A stretch of DNA of 64,000 bases from Flavobacterium sp. ov086. Its GTDB lineage: Bacteria > Bacteroidota > Bacteroidia > Flavobacteriales > Flavobacteriaceae. Numbering within the stretch: position 1 is the first letter of the stretch; each line of letters opens with the position of its first letter. Shown one piece after another: positions 1 through 10,200 of this stretch. Location of the stretch: positions 1 through 64,000 of the forward strand of contig NZ_FZNL01000026.1 of assembly GCF_900187965.1 (NCBI RefSeq), given 5' to 3'. Under the pieces are notes generated by a model. The model did not search any database, was not told the origin of the DNA, and was given only the letters and a program-made list of their open reading frames with translations. A program made the position numbers and the translations under genes.

Positions 1-1281
1 GCTCAATCTGGGCTTACAGCAGGACTGCATACTTTTACTGTAACCGATGCCAACAATTGTTCTACAACAGTTGAGGTAACTATCAATGAACCGGATGCAT
101 TAAGTGCAGCTGCTTCAAATCTGGTTGACGCAAAATGTAAAGGAGACAATAACGGATCGGTTACCATCACGCCAAACGGAGGAACTGCGCCTTATAACAT
201 AACTCCTGCTCAAACAAGTTTAGCGGCAGGGTCGTATACTTTTACAGTAACAGATGCCAATAATTGTAAAACAACGGTTCCTGTTACAATCAGTGAACCT
301 GCTGCATTAGAGGTTCAAGTAACAGGGACTATCATGCCTGAATTCTGTAGTGGAGATAAAAATGGAGCTTTTACTCTTGAAATTTCAGGTGGAAGTAAAC
401 CTTACAGTTATAGTTTAAATAAACAAAACGGAACTTTTATTGAAGGTACCTCTGATCAATCTTTATTTGATTTTACAGATCTTACCGGAGGCAAGTATAT
501 TGTTTATATTAAAGATGCTATAGGCTGTAGTTCTCAATTAGAAGTTGTTATACCAGCAGGAATCGTAATCAACCCTGTTGCGGAGGTTAATTATTCTTGT
601 ATGAACAATACATCGGAAAATTCAGTTGTTATAAGCATTGATTCTAGTAATACAAATCCTGTAGATCTGGATTATTCTCTTGATGGAGCCGCTTTTCAAT
701 CGGACAATGTTTTTATAAACGTAGCGCCAGGAAACCATATCGTTACCGCGAGGCATACAAATGGTTGCGAACAATCAACAAGCTCATTTGTTGTTAATCA
801 AATTGATCCGCTGTCCTTAACCTTAGCTGATGGTGAACTAAACGAAATTGTTGCTACCACCACTGGCGGTATTAGAGGATATGAATACACATTTGAAGGA
901 CAGTCTTACAATTCAACGAACAAATTTATCATTTATAAATCAGGAACTTATACCGTTACTGTAACAGATAAAAAAGGATGTACAGCTACTGTATCAAAAT
1001 ACTTTGAATATATCGATGTCTGCATTCCAAATTACTTTACACCAAATGGTGATGGTATTAGCGACGAGTGGGGTCCCGATTGTACCATAAATTACAAAAA
1101 TCTAACCTATACCATCTTTGATCGATACGGCCGCATAATTGGCAAATATAAATTAGGCCAAAAATGGGACGGAAAATACAATGGTGTAGAGTTGACATCT
1201 GGTGACTATTGGTACGTATTAAAACTTAATGATCCTAAAGACAACAGAGAATTTGTTGGACATTTCACTCTTTACAGATAA
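1..1281 (+). CDS. SprB-repeat adhesin with T9SS type B sorting domain (5' partial)
   Basis: The reading frame is open from base 1, so this is the last 426 residues of a larger surface protein. The visible part starts with SprB-type repeats: the decamer TFTVTDANNC recurs at nt 31-60 and 238-267, a 69-codon period, each followed by a VT(I)NEP/SEP-like end. The last ~90 residues (CIPNYFTPNGDG... to the terminal TLYR) are the gliding-motility-associated C-terminal domain, the type B signal for export by the type IX secretion system (family knowledge). A PorP/SprF-type gene follows 41 bases downstream, the usual partner for such adhesins. The role is probably adhesion or gliding at the cell surface; the ligand is unknown. 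The N-terminus and total repeat number lie outside the window. Confidence 0.9.
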   Translation, partial: AQSGLTAGLHTFTVTDANNCSTTVEVTINEPDALSAAASNLVDAKCKGDNNGSVTITPNGGTAPYNITPAQTSLAAGSYTFTVTDANNCKTTVPVTISEPAALEVQVTGTIMPEFCSGDKNGAFTLEISGGSKPYSYSLNKQNGTFIEGTSDQSLFDFTDLTGGKYIVYIKDAIGCSSQLEVVIPAGIVINPVAEVNYSCMNNTSENSVVISIDSSNTNPVDLDYSLDGAAFQSDNVFINVAPGNHIVTARHTNGCEQSTSSFVVNQIDPLSLTLADGELNEIVATTTGGIRGYEYTFEGQSYNSTNKFIIYKSGTYTVTVTDKKGCTATVSKYFEYIDVCIPNYFTPNGDGISDEWGPDCTINYKNLTYTIFDRYGRIIGKYKLGQKWDGKYNGVELTSGDYWYVLKLNDPKDNREFVGHFTLYR

Positions 1282-1322
1282 ACTCTAAAGAGATAATTAT
1301 GACATTTAAAATATATAATCTC

Positions 1323-2300
1323 ATGAAAAAAATTATCATATCATTTCTACTCTTAGCTGTAACTTCAGGTTACAGCCAAGAGTTAAATTTGCCCGTTTTT
1401 ACACAATATTTAGCAGATAATCCTTTTGTTATTTCCCCTACCTATGCCGGTATTGGAGACAACTTAAGAATACGAGCAAATGGTTTAACCCAATGGGTTG
1501 GCATCAAAGACGCACCCAACAACCAATCTCTTTACGCTGATTTTAGAATCTTTGATCGCTCAGGGGTGGGAATTTCTCTTTATAACGACAGTAATGGAAA
1601 CACAAGCCAAACCGGTGCTAAAGTTTCTTTTGCCCATCATTTAATACTGGACTATTATTCAAAACAATATTTATCATTTGGAATCTCATACAATATCAAT
1701 AATTTTAAAATTGATATCAATAAATTTAACTCTGCAACTGGTATGCCAAGTTCATCAGATCCTGGAATTACTAATAATAGATCTATATCTAATAGTAATT
1801 TTGATGTGGGGCTTTTATACCGAAACAATGATTTTTATTTAAGCTTAAATGTCGGCAATCTTTTAAACAAGAATATTGATAAATTTTATGGAATAGAACC
1901 TAATTTACTTCGAAATTATCAAGTATACACAGGTTACGTTTTCAGAGGAGCTGAAAACGATAGAGTCGAATTTGAGCCTTCTGTTTATTTCCAGCAATTT
2001 GCAAGTGACAAGCGTTCAAGTACTGACCTTAATTTTAAATATCGTCAATATAATAAATATGAGGATTATTTCTGGGTAGGTGCTTCGTATCGTTTCCTAA
2101 ACGATCAGTTTTTAGAGCCTTTAATGATTGGTCCAATGGCTGGATTTAAAAAATCTAATTTTTACTTTGGGTACTCCTATCAGGCATCATTAAATCAGAT
2201 TGGAGCCTATAACTCAGGAACTCATGTTGTTACTATTGGGCTTGATTTTCTTAGAGGAATCAGTAATTGTCCTTGTACACAAAGTCCAATCCGTCATTAA
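1323..2300 (+). CDS. PorP/SprF family type IX secretion outer-membrane protein
   Basis: Outer-membrane protein of about 325 aa with a cleavable signal (MKKIIISFLLLAV...SQ) and then the PorP/SprF opening LPVFTQYLADNPFVISPTYAG. It ends in a beta-barrel-like sequence with alternating hydrophobics. SprF-like proteins are needed for secretion or surface attachment of one particular adhesin, here presumably the upstream SprB-repeat protein with which it forms a two-gene unit. An in-frame ATG at 1299 would add eight residues before the signal peptide. I prefer 1323 because it gives a normal signal sequence. Family assignment is secure; partner specificity is inferred from position. Confidence 0.88.
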   Translation: MKKIIISFLLLAVTSGYSQELNLPVFTQYLADNPFVISPTYAGIGDNLRIRANGLTQWVGIKDAPNNQSLYADFRIFDRSGVGISLYNDSNGNTSQTGAKVSFAHHLILDYYSKQYLSFGISYNINNFKIDINKFNSATGMPSSSDPGITNNRSISNSNFDVGLLYRNNDFYLSLNVGNLLNKNIDKFYGIEPNLLRNYQVYTGYVFRGAENDRVEFEPSVYFQQFASDKRSSTDLNFKYRQYNKYEDYFWVGASYRFLNDQFLEPLMIGPMAGFKKSNFYFGYSYQASLNQIGAYNSGTHVVTIGLDFLRGISNCPCTQSPIRH

Positions 2301-2311
2301 ATAAAAAATTT

Positions 2312-2542
2312 TTATGTTTCCTTTACTGTGATAATTTTCACGGGACAAGCCTTTGCTGCTAATTCAAAACTTTCAACAATAGCATGATTTGGAGATTTTA
2401 AAGTAAAAAAACCCTTTGCATTTACGGAATGAATCAAAACCGATTTTCCATCTTTTTTAGACATTTGAAAATGCACCGGATCCATTTCTACACAGTAGTT
2501 ACAGCCGATGCATTTGTCTCTTTGTAAAGTTATAATAACCAT
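2312..2542 (-). CDS. Small [4Fe-4S] ferredoxin
   Basis: 76-aa ferredoxin-like protein. Cys-x2-Cys-x2-Cys near the N-terminus (CIGCNYC) plus a distant C-terminal CP motif (KACPV) give four ligands for one [4Fe-4S] cluster. Its start codon overlaps the stop of the U32-family gene by one base, so the two are translationally coupled. That pairing suggests it passes electrons to TrhP or supports its cluster; this is inference from the overlap. No Cys set for a second cluster is present. Confidence 0.88.
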   Translation of the reverse strand: MVIITLQRDKCIGCNYCVEMDPVHFQMSKKDGKSVLIHSVNAKGFFTLKSPNHAIVESFELAAKACPVKIITVKET

Positions 2543-3783
2543 TATACCTCAACAATTTTATATAGTTTATCTGACATTCTTATTCTGAAGGGTAATTTAA
2601 AGGTGCAGTCGTCACCTTTTGTTGCTTTTTCAGAAACCATATCATTAACAAACATTTCATCGATTATCATTTCTTGGGCACCAGTACTAGGACCCGTTAC
2701 CAAAATTCTATCTCCAATTTTGATATCGTAAGCTTCGATTTTAAATTGTCCAACTTCTGCTTTAGGGAAATAATGCGTTCCTTTACCAACGTAAACTTTC
2801 TTTTGTGTTGCAGCAGAACCTGGAATATCACTCCACTCACCTAATTCCTGACCAAGATAATACCCAGACCAAAAACCACGATTGTAAACTGTATTCAAAG
2901 CTTCCATCCAAACAGTAACTTTTTCTTTCGAAAATGAACTTTCATAATAAGCATCAATAGCTTCCCGATATGTTTTTATTACTGTTGCCACATATTCCGG
3001 TGCACGGCCGCGACCTTCGATTTTCAATACCTGAATTCCAGAATCAATTACCTGATTCAGAAAATCAATCGTACATAAATCTTTAGGTGACATCATATAT
3101 TCATTATCCAATTCGATTTCAAAACCCGTTTCCTGATCGATAACCGTATATTTTTTACGACAATTTTGTTTGCAGGCACCACGATTTGCAGATGAATTAT
3201 GTGAATGTAAACTCAAATAACATTTTCCCGAAACTGCCATACACAAAGCACCATGTCCAAAAATCTCGATTTCTACTAAATTTCCATTTGGACCTTTTAT
3301 TTGTTCTTTCGCAATTTGATCTGTAATGTTTTTTACCTGCCGTAAACTTAGTTCCCTGCTCAAAACCATAGTATCAGCAAATAAACTGTAGAATTTTATG
3401 GTTTCAATATTCGTTACATTTAACTGAGTTGAAATATGCACCTCCATACCAATTGCTCTTGCCATTGCAATTACAGCTTGATCAGAGGCTATTACTGCAG
3501 TAATATTAGCTTCTTTAGCTTTGTTCAACAACGTCTTTACAACAGATAAATCGTGATCGTAAATAATTGTGTTTAAAGTCAGGTAACTACGAACATACTT
3601 AGCCTCACATCGATTGGCGATTTCCTGTAAATCGTCCATAGTGAAATTAACTGTCGAACGTGCACGCATGTTAAGTTGTTCTACACCAAAATAGATAGAA
3701 TCTGCGCCATTATCAAGAGCAGCCTGAAGTGACTCAAAACTCCCGGCAGGAGCCATAAGTTCAATTTTATTATTTGTTGTCAT
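2542..3783 (-). CDS. trhP: U32 family tRNA hydroxylation protein TrhP (YegQ-like)
   Basis: 413-aa U32-family protein, opening with the typical MAPAGS and NGADSIYFG. Four Cys (181, 188, 204, 208) lie in the HGALC...SGKC...GACKQNC stretch, the cluster-binding region of RlhA/TrhP-type U32 proteins. E. coli TrhP makes 5-hydroxyuridine at tRNA position 34 with prephenate and iron-sulfur biogenesis; the older label is collagenase-like peptidase. Residues 328-413 form a beta-rich C-terminal domain that recurs at the end of the neighbouring TrhO. The ferredoxin gene overlaps its stop codon. The nearby trhO supports the tRNA role over a protease role. RlhA is the alternative U32 identity. Confidence 0.85.
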   Translation of the reverse strand: MTTNNKIELMAPAGSFESLQAALDNGADSIYFGVEQLNMRARSTVNFTMDDLQEIANRCEAKYVRSYLTLNTIIYDHDLSVVKTLLNKAKEANITAVIASDQAVIAMARAIGMEVHISTQLNVTNIETIKFYSLFADTMVLSRELSLRQVKNITDQIAKEQIKGPNGNLVEIEIFGHGALCMAVSGKCYLSLHSHNSSANRGACKQNCRKKYTVIDQETGFEIELDNEYMMSPKDLCTIDFLNQVIDSGIQVLKIEGRGRAPEYVATVIKTYREAIDAYYESSFSKEKVTVWMEALNTVYNRGFWSGYYLGQELGEWSDIPGSAATQKKVYVGKGTHYFPKAEVGQFKIEAYDIKIGDRILVTGPSTGAQEMIIDEMFVNDMVSEKATKGDDCTFKLPFRIRMSDKLYKIVEV

Positions 3784-4014
3784 TTTTATTTGTATTGACT
3801 CCTAACGGTCGAAACCATTGGTAATGTTGTTTTTGAATTGTATTATCTAATCATATCGTCACCCAAGGTTGAAACCTTGGGATACGCAACGTTAAGGATT
3901 TTGGTTTACTACCAACATTTGAAACCGTTGACAATTTTTGTGGTATTCTGTATAAATTCAGTTTCTAATACAGCCCAAGGTTGAAACCTTGGGAAACTTG
4001 GAGAATATTCTTAA
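3784..4014. repeat. REP-like palindromes beside a RAYT relic
   Basis: The intergenic stretch holds two identical 20-bp palindromes at 3862-3881 and 3974-3993, each CCCAAGGTT-GA-AACCTTGGG (9-2-9). More degenerate xTTGAAACCxTTG words lie at about 3808-3823 and 3913-3935. They sit directly beside the RAYT-type transposase relic at 4015-4453, as REP elements do beside their transposase. No ORF or other signal is visible. Confidence 0.75.
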
Positions 4015-4453
4015 TCATTGATCATTCCCCAACCGATGCAATTTTACAAATTCGTCAAATTCCTCTTGTCCGTTTTTCTTAAGGTGATGTTGCTTTTGAT
4101 TTTTTATATAATTATAAACAACCGCTAATTGAGACTCACTAACAGAGAAAGACGCATAGCCTGTTTGCCAGGCAAATTTTTCAAGGATAAGTTCTTCTCT
4201 ATTCATAAAATGAGAAGAACTTCCTTTTATTTGCTTTATTAAGTCTGAGATAGATTTTTGTGGATTTTGTAAAAATAAAACATGCACATGATCAGGCATT
4301 CCATTAATAATTCTAACGGGGACATCCTAGTTCATTTAGTTCCTCTCGAATACAATCATACAATTGCTTCTCAATTGCATAATCAATTAATTCCTGACGA
4401 TTTTTGGTTTCCAAAATTGTATGAATCCATAATTTGGTAAAGGAATGTGACAT
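4015..4453 (-). pseudogene. Frameshifted RAYT (IS200/Y1-type) transposase relic
   Basis: The reading frame starts at 4453 (MSHSFTKLWIHTILETKNRQ) and runs to a premature stop near 4315. The rest continues in another frame from there to 4015. The switch point is a run of four G on the plus strand (4318-4321); removing one base joins ...ELGCP to VRIINGMPDHVHVLF, the normal HUH context. The HVH metal-binding pair and a downstream VYNYI tyrosine motif are intact in the second part. So this is a single-base frameshift in an otherwise whole REP-associated tyrosine transposase. A sequencing error is the alternative. Confidence 0.82.
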
Positions 4454-4477
4454 ATGTAAATTAGCATAAAATTTCCG

Positions 4478-5836
4478 CTAATTTACAATTTTATACAACT
4501 TATCTGACAAACGAATACGAAACGGAACTTCAAAAGTAACTTTATCTCCAATTTTTGCTGTAGTAGTTTCAGCTCCGTCGACAACCATTTTATCTAAAAT
4601 TAATTCCTGATTACCTGTAGTTGGTCCCGAAATTAAGATTTTATCACCAATGGTTAACTCTTGGTTTTCGATAGTAAATTGCCCAACTTGTGCTTTCACA
4701 TAATAATGTTCTGCTTTTCCAAGAAGTACTTTTTTTACTTTTATTTTTTGGCGAATATCCGCAGGTTTTTCGGAAGTAGCTAAAGCAGTATTTGGCAAGT
4801 CTCCTGAGTGTTTGAATTTTAAATTTTCAGATTTTCCTTTTCTAAAAACTTTATTTCCAACTTGTTTTCCGGTTCTCAAACGAACTTGGTCAACTAAAGG
4901 CATGTGAACAATTTCAAGACATTCTGCAGAACAACAGTTTTCCATTGCTGTTTTACATTCATCACATTGAATAAATAATAAATGGCAACCATCATTTTCG
5001 CAGTTTGTGTGATTGTCGCAAGGTTTTCCACATTGGTGACATTGAGAGATAATATCATCCGTGATTCTTTCACCAAGACGATTATCAAACACAAAGTTTT
5101 TTCCAATGAATTTACTTTCTAAACCTTCTGCTTCAATTTGTTTAGCATAATTGATAATTCCGCCTTCTAATTGATAAACATTTTTGAAACCCTGGTGTTT
5201 AAAATACGCACTTGCTTTCTCACAACGAATTCCTCCGGTGCAATACATAACAAGGTTTTTATCTTCTTTGTGATTTTGAAGCTGATCATTGATGATCGGT
5301 AAACTTTCTCTAAAAGTTTCAACATCCGGAGTAATTGCACCTTTAAAATGTCCGACTTCACTTTCGTAATGATTTCTAAAATCAACTACAATAGTATTTG
5401 GATTGTCAAGAATTTCGTTGAATTCCTTGGCTTTCAAGTGAACGCCTATGTTGGTAACATCAAAAGTTTCGTCGTTAAGACCGTCGGCAACGATTTTATC
5501 ACGAACTTTAATGGTTAATTTTAAAAATGAATGGTCATCATGTTCTACAGCTTCATTCAATCGTATGCCTTTCATGAAATCATAAACTTCAAGAGTTGCT
5601 CTAAAAACCTCCAGATTTTCTTCAGGAATACTCATTTGAGCATTTATTCCTTCGGTGGCAACATAAATTCGGCCTAAAGCATCGAGCTTATTCCAGGCTA
5701 AAAATAAATCATCACGAAATTTTTTGGGATCTTGAATTTTGGCATACGCATAGAAAGACAACGTTAGTCGTTGTTTACCGGCATCATCTATCATGATGGC
5801 TCTTTCTTCTGCGCTTAAAGTGTTGTACAGTTGCAT
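4478..5836 (-). CDS. trhO: Rhodanese-type tRNA uridine 5-hydroxylase TrhO (YceA-like) with U32-type C-terminal domain
   Basis: 452-aa TrhO/YceA protein that makes ho5U at tRNA U34 in an oxygen-dependent reaction (E. coli family knowledge). Residues 22-115 form the acylphosphatase-like N-terminal domain (LGRIYVATEGINAQ). The rhodanese domain at 135-235 has active-site Cys199 in CTGGIRC. A Cys-rich stretch (266-306) follows. E. coli TrhO is about 350 aa; here an extra domain at 366-452 aligns with the last 86 residues of the neighbouring TrhP, about 48 of 85 positions identical by hand count, ending RIRLSDKLYKIV against RIRMSDKLYKIV. Start ATG at 5836 gives the family N-terminus. Confidence 0.9.
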   Translation of the reverse strand: MQLYNTLSAEERAIMIDDAGKQRLTLSFYAYAKIQDPKKFRDDLFLAWNKLDALGRIYVATEGINAQMSIPEENLEVFRATLEVYDFMKGIRLNEAVEHDDHSFLKLTIKVRDKIVADGLNDETFDVTNIGVHLKAKEFNEILDNPNTIVVDFRNHYESEVGHFKGAITPDVETFRESLPIINDQLQNHKEDKNLVMYCTGGIRCEKASAYFKHQGFKNVYQLEGGIINYAKQIEAEGLESKFIGKNFVFDNRLGERITDDIISQCHQCGKPCDNHTNCENDGCHLLFIQCDECKTAMENCCSAECLEIVHMPLVDQVRLRTGKQVGNKVFRKGKSENLKFKHSGDLPNTALATSEKPADIRQKIKVKKVLLGKAEHYYVKAQVGQFTIENQELTIGDKILISGPTTGNQELILDKMVVDGAETTTAKIGDKVTFEVPFRIRLSDKLYKIVN

Positions 5837-5903
5837 GCTATAAACTAATTTAAGTTGAGAAATAAATATGTAGTGAATTCTATTTTCCTAGTGAATTCGG
5901 GCG

Positions 5904-5934
5904 CAAAGGTAAGCCTTTATATTCAATTTTAAAA
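5904..5934 (-). promoter_or_regulatory. Putative promoter of trhO
   Basis: On the minus strand there is TACCTTTG (5911 to 5904), a match to the Bacteroidota -7 element TAnnTTTG, preceded after exactly 19 bases by TTTT (near TTTG at -33). It lies about 70 bases upstream of the trhO start. Confidence 0.4.
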
Positions 5935-6135
5935 CAGACAAAAGTTAAACTCTGTTAATTATGTAAGAAAATGAATCTAAATATGACTTTATCTCTCACA
6001 AATTCACAAGAATGGTTAAAACTGAACCTACACCACTTAAAACAACAATAAAACCTTACAAAATCAAAAAACAATACCTGTTTAACAGACTGTTACAAAA
6101 ATTCAGTATATTTATGTTAACTAATTTTAACATTT

Positions 6136-7290
6136 ATGCTTATGAATGCTTTAAAACTACCAAAATTCCTCCTTCCCCTTATCTTAGTTTTGACAACTTT
6201 TATTTCCTGCAAAAAAGAACAAAAGCAAGCACCTCCACCCATACAGGCGCCTTTTGTTGTGGTTAAAACTGAAGATGTCCCTATCTATAAAGACTTTGCG
6301 GGACAGACTTTTGGAGATTTAGACATTGAGTTAATCGCCCGAGTAGACGGAATATTGACCGGAGTGTATTTTAAAGAAGGTCAAAAAGTCAAAAAAGGAC
6401 AACTACTTTATACCATTGATCCATTGGAATATGAAACGAAAGTCGAGCAGGCACGAGGACAAGTTGCGGTAGCTCAAAGTAGTTTAGTAAATGCTAATGA
6501 AGAATTAAAAAGGATTCGACCACTTGCTGATATGAATGCTGTGAGTAAAAGAGAATTAGATGCCGCTGTTGCGAAAGACAAAGCCGCAAGATCTAATTAT
6601 GCCAGCATGCAGGCGAGTTTAAAAAATCAGGAAATCGAAAGAAGTTATTGCAATATAAAATCACCAATAGATGGCGTCATCGGACTTTCGAATGCAAGAT
6701 TAGGAGATTATATCACCAAAATAGGCAATGCTTCAAGATTAAACATGGTTTCGAAACTCGAAAAAGTACGCGTACAATTTACAGTGAGTGAATCTGATTT
6801 TCTAAAATACCAGAAAAGCACTAAACAAGGTGAAAAAATTACAGATCTTCAATTAATATTATCCGACGGAAGTATTCATCCTCAAAAAGGGACTCTTAAT
6901 TTTTCTGATACTAAAATAGACCCCACAACCGGGACCGTAACAATTGAAGCACAATTTCCAAATCCTGACGGGACTTTACGCTCAGGACAATTTGGAAAAG
7001 TTCGCGTTCTTATCCGTACAGCAAAAAATGCAATCGTAATTCCCCAAAAAGCTGTTACCGAAATTCAGGGACTTTTTCAAGTTTCTATAATTGACGATAA
7101 AAACACGATTCAAAACCGAATGGTAGAAGTGGGCCAGAAAACAGGTGTTGACTGGATTATTACAAAAGGATTAAAACCTAATGAGAAAGTAGCCATAATT
7201 GGTAATCAGTTTATTCAGCCCGGATCAACTGTCGCTCCCGTTCCTTATGTAGCCGATAAAAAACAGATTGCATCATCTCAAAACGACTAA
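6136..7290 (+). CDS. RND efflux periplasmic adaptor lipoprotein (AcrA/MexE type)
   Basis: 384-aa membrane-fusion protein. The lipobox TTFISC places the lipidated Cys at residue 25, anchoring it in the inner membrane. It continues with barrel/lipoyl segments (GVYFKEGQKVKKGQLLYTIDP) and an alpha-hairpin rich in Ala, Glu and Lys. The second lipoyl half (SPIDGVIGLSNARLGDYI) and C-terminal beta domains (GQFGKVRVLIRTAKNAIVIPQ) complete it. It bridges the permease and outer-membrane channel encoded just downstream (3-base gap, then a 4-base overlap). A second in-frame ATG at 6142 is an equally possible start. No TetR-type repressor gene lies next to the operon. Confidence 0.93.
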   Translation: MLMNALKLPKFLLPLILVLTTFISCKKEQKQAPPPIQAPFVVVKTEDVPIYKDFAGQTFGDLDIELIARVDGILTGVYFKEGQKVKKGQLLYTIDPLEYETKVEQARGQVAVAQSSLVNANEELKRIRPLADMNAVSKRELDAAVAKDKAARSNYASMQASLKNQEIERSYCNIKSPIDGVIGLSNARLGDYITKIGNASRLNMVSKLEKVRVQFTVSESDFLKYQKSTKQGEKITDLQLILSDGSIHPQKGTLNFSDTKIDPTTGTVTIEAQFPNPDGTLRSGQFGKVRVLIRTAKNAIVIPQKAVTEIQGLFQVSIIDDKNTIQNRMVEVGQKTGVDWIITKGLKPNEKVAIIGNQFIQPGSTVAPVPYVADKKQIASSQND

Positions 7291-7293
7291 ATT

Positions 7294-10200
7294 ATGGATA
7301 ATTTTTTTGTAAGAAGACCGATAGTCGCCATCGTGCTATCTGTATTTATCGTTATTATTGGAGGACTTTCTATACTTGGAACTCCTATTGCGCAATATCC
7401 CGAAATTGCTCCACCTCTCGTACAAGTTTCAACCAGTTATAGAGGTGCTAACGCTTTAAATGTGGAACAAGCTGTTGCTACACCAATCGAACAAAAGGTA
7501 AACGGGGTCGAAAACATGCTCTACATGCAATCGACTAATACTGGTGATGGAAGTATGACGCTTAATATTACATTCGATATGGGAACTGATTTGGATATTG
7601 CAACAATGCTAACCCAAAACAGAGTAAACGAAGCCACTAATAAACTCCCAAACGATGTTAAAACTACGGGGGTTACGACCAAAAAGTCACTTTCGATGCC
7701 TTTGCTGATTTTGTCTTTGTATTCTCCCAACAAAACATTCGATAATAACTTCCTGACCAATTATGCCAACATCAATATTGTCGATGCATTGGCCCGTATT
7801 AAAGGAGTTGGAGAAGTTACGCTCTATGGAGGAAGTAATTATGCAATGCGAATTTGGGTCAAGCCCGATATCATGTCCAAGTACAACTTGACGGTTCCCG
7901 ATATTATTCAGGCGATTAAAGAACAAAATGCGATTTCGCCCGGAGGAAAATTTGGAGCACCACCCGCAACAGACAACAACGAGTTTACGTATAATGTAAC
8001 CCTAAAAGATCGCCTCGTAAATCCAGAAGATTTTGAAAACATCATTCTAAAATCAAACATCAACAACCAACAAGTTCGCTTGAAAGATGTTGGAACCGTA
8101 ACTTTAGGAACAGAAAGTTATGCTTCAGTTGCACGACTAAACGGAAGTCCTGCAGGAACCATCGGGATTAAACAAATGCCAGGTTCTAATGCTTTGGAAG
8201 TTGCTGATAATGTCAAAAAAACCATTGCACAGTTAAGCAAACGTTTCCCTCAGGATTTAAAATACAGTGTTTCATTAGATACCACTTTAGCCATTTCTGA
8301 AGGAATTAATGAAATCATGCACACACTATTCGAAGCGATTATACTGGTAATTATAGTAGTTTTTATCTTTTTGCAAAACTGGCGTGCAACGCTTATTCCG
8401 TTAGTAACCGTTCCCGTTTCTTTAATTGGAGTTTTCATGCTTTTCCCATTACTGGGCTTTTCAGTAAACGTACTTTCACTTTTAGGATTAGTACTTGCCA
8501 TTGGTATTGTGGTCGATGATGCCATTGTCGTCGTCGAGGCCGTAATGCATCATATCGAGCAAGGCATGTCACCAAAAGAAGCCACGAATCAAGCGATGAA
8601 AGAAGTGTCTGGTCCCGTAATTGCCATCGCTATTGTACTGACCGCCGTATTTATTCCGGTTGCCTTAACGCCCGGAATTACAGGACGACTCTATCAACAA
8701 TTTGCCATTACGATCGCCATCTCGGTAATATTCTCCGCTTTAAGCGCCTTAACTTTAAGTCCCGCTTTATGTTCGTTATTATTAAAACCGAATCAGGAAG
8801 CAAAAGGCTGGCTGGGAAAATTCTTTGCCGCCTTTAACCGAAAATTTTCTGCCTTTACAGATAAATACACCGGGTTTTCAGGTTATTTAATCAAGAAAAT
8901 GGCGCGAAGTTTTATTTTCATCGGAATTCTGATTGGAGCTATTATTCTCTTGGGAGGAAAAATTCCGGGTGGATTCGTTCCCGAAGAAGATCAGGGTTAT
9001 ATGTTTGTGAATATCGAATTGCCCGGTGCTTCATCGTTAGAACGAACCAACAAAGTCATCCAGAAAATCGAGCATATTTTAGCTAAAAATGATGGAGTTG
9101 AATATTATACCTCTGTCGCCGGATTTAGTTTGATTAAAAACTCAGTGGCAACCAATAACGGATTTTTCTTTGTCGCCTTAAAAGAGTGGAAAGAACGCAA
9201 ACAAGATGTTTTTCAGATTCTAAAGGAAGTAAACGGAAAAGTAGTTTTTGGGATTCCCGAAGCTACCGTCTTTGCTTTTGGTCCTCCGCCAATTACCGGA
9301 ATTGGTAACGCCGCCGGATTCTCGATGATGCTTCAGGACAAAGAAGGAAATACGCCTCAATATCTTTTCGAAAACGCACAACGATTTATGGCCGAAGCCA
9401 AAAAGAGACCAGAAATAGGAACCATCCGAACGACCTTTAATCCTAATGTGCCTCAAATTAGTTTAGATATTGATAGGGAAAAAGTCACCGAACTTGGGCT
9501 TTCCTTATCAGATGTAAATCTTGCTATTGGTGCCAGTTTGGGAGGTCAATACATTAATGAGTTTAACAAATTTGGACGTCAATACATTGTATTACTTCAG
9601 GCAGATCCAAATTTTACGGTAAATCCCGAAGACATTAATAAGATTTTTGTTCGAAGTAAAAGCAACAAAATGATTCCGATTTCGAGTATTGCCACTATTC
9701 GAAAAGAAAGCGGTCCGGAATTTACGACCCGATTCAATTTGTATCGCGCTGCCGAAATTGGAGGAACACCCGCTCCCGGATTTACTTCGGCGCAAGCCAT
9801 GAATGCTTTACAGGAAACTGCCGAAAAAACTTTACCGGCAGCAATGAGCTACGAATGGGCAAATATGAGCTATCAGGAAAAACAAGCCGAAGGAAAAGGA
9901 AACACAGTATTCTTAATGGCTTTGCTTTTTGTGTTCTTAATTCTTGCCGCACAATACGAAAGTTGGAAACTTCCCTTTAGTGTACTACTAGGAACGCCTT
10001 TTGCCGTTTTTGGTGCTTTCTTAGGACTATACATCTGTCGATTCTTTAGTCCGGATTATGTCAACAATGTCTTCGCACAAATTGGGCTTGTAATGCTTAT
10101 TGGTCTTGCCGCCAAAAATGCCATTCTGATTGTAGAATTTGCCAAAGAACAATATGAAAAAGGGATGCCGGTTAAAGAAGCCGCTTTATACGCTGCCAAA

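Noticed and set aside
1..300. Direct repeats that could look like a CRISPR-type or tandem array
   Set aside because: The period is 69 codons in one continuous open frame and the repeats encode SprB-type protein domains.
6012..6266. 84-aa open frame overlapping the start of the efflux adaptor gene
   Set aside because: Out of frame with the clear lipoprotein signal at 6136 and without any domain; overlaps a well supported gene.
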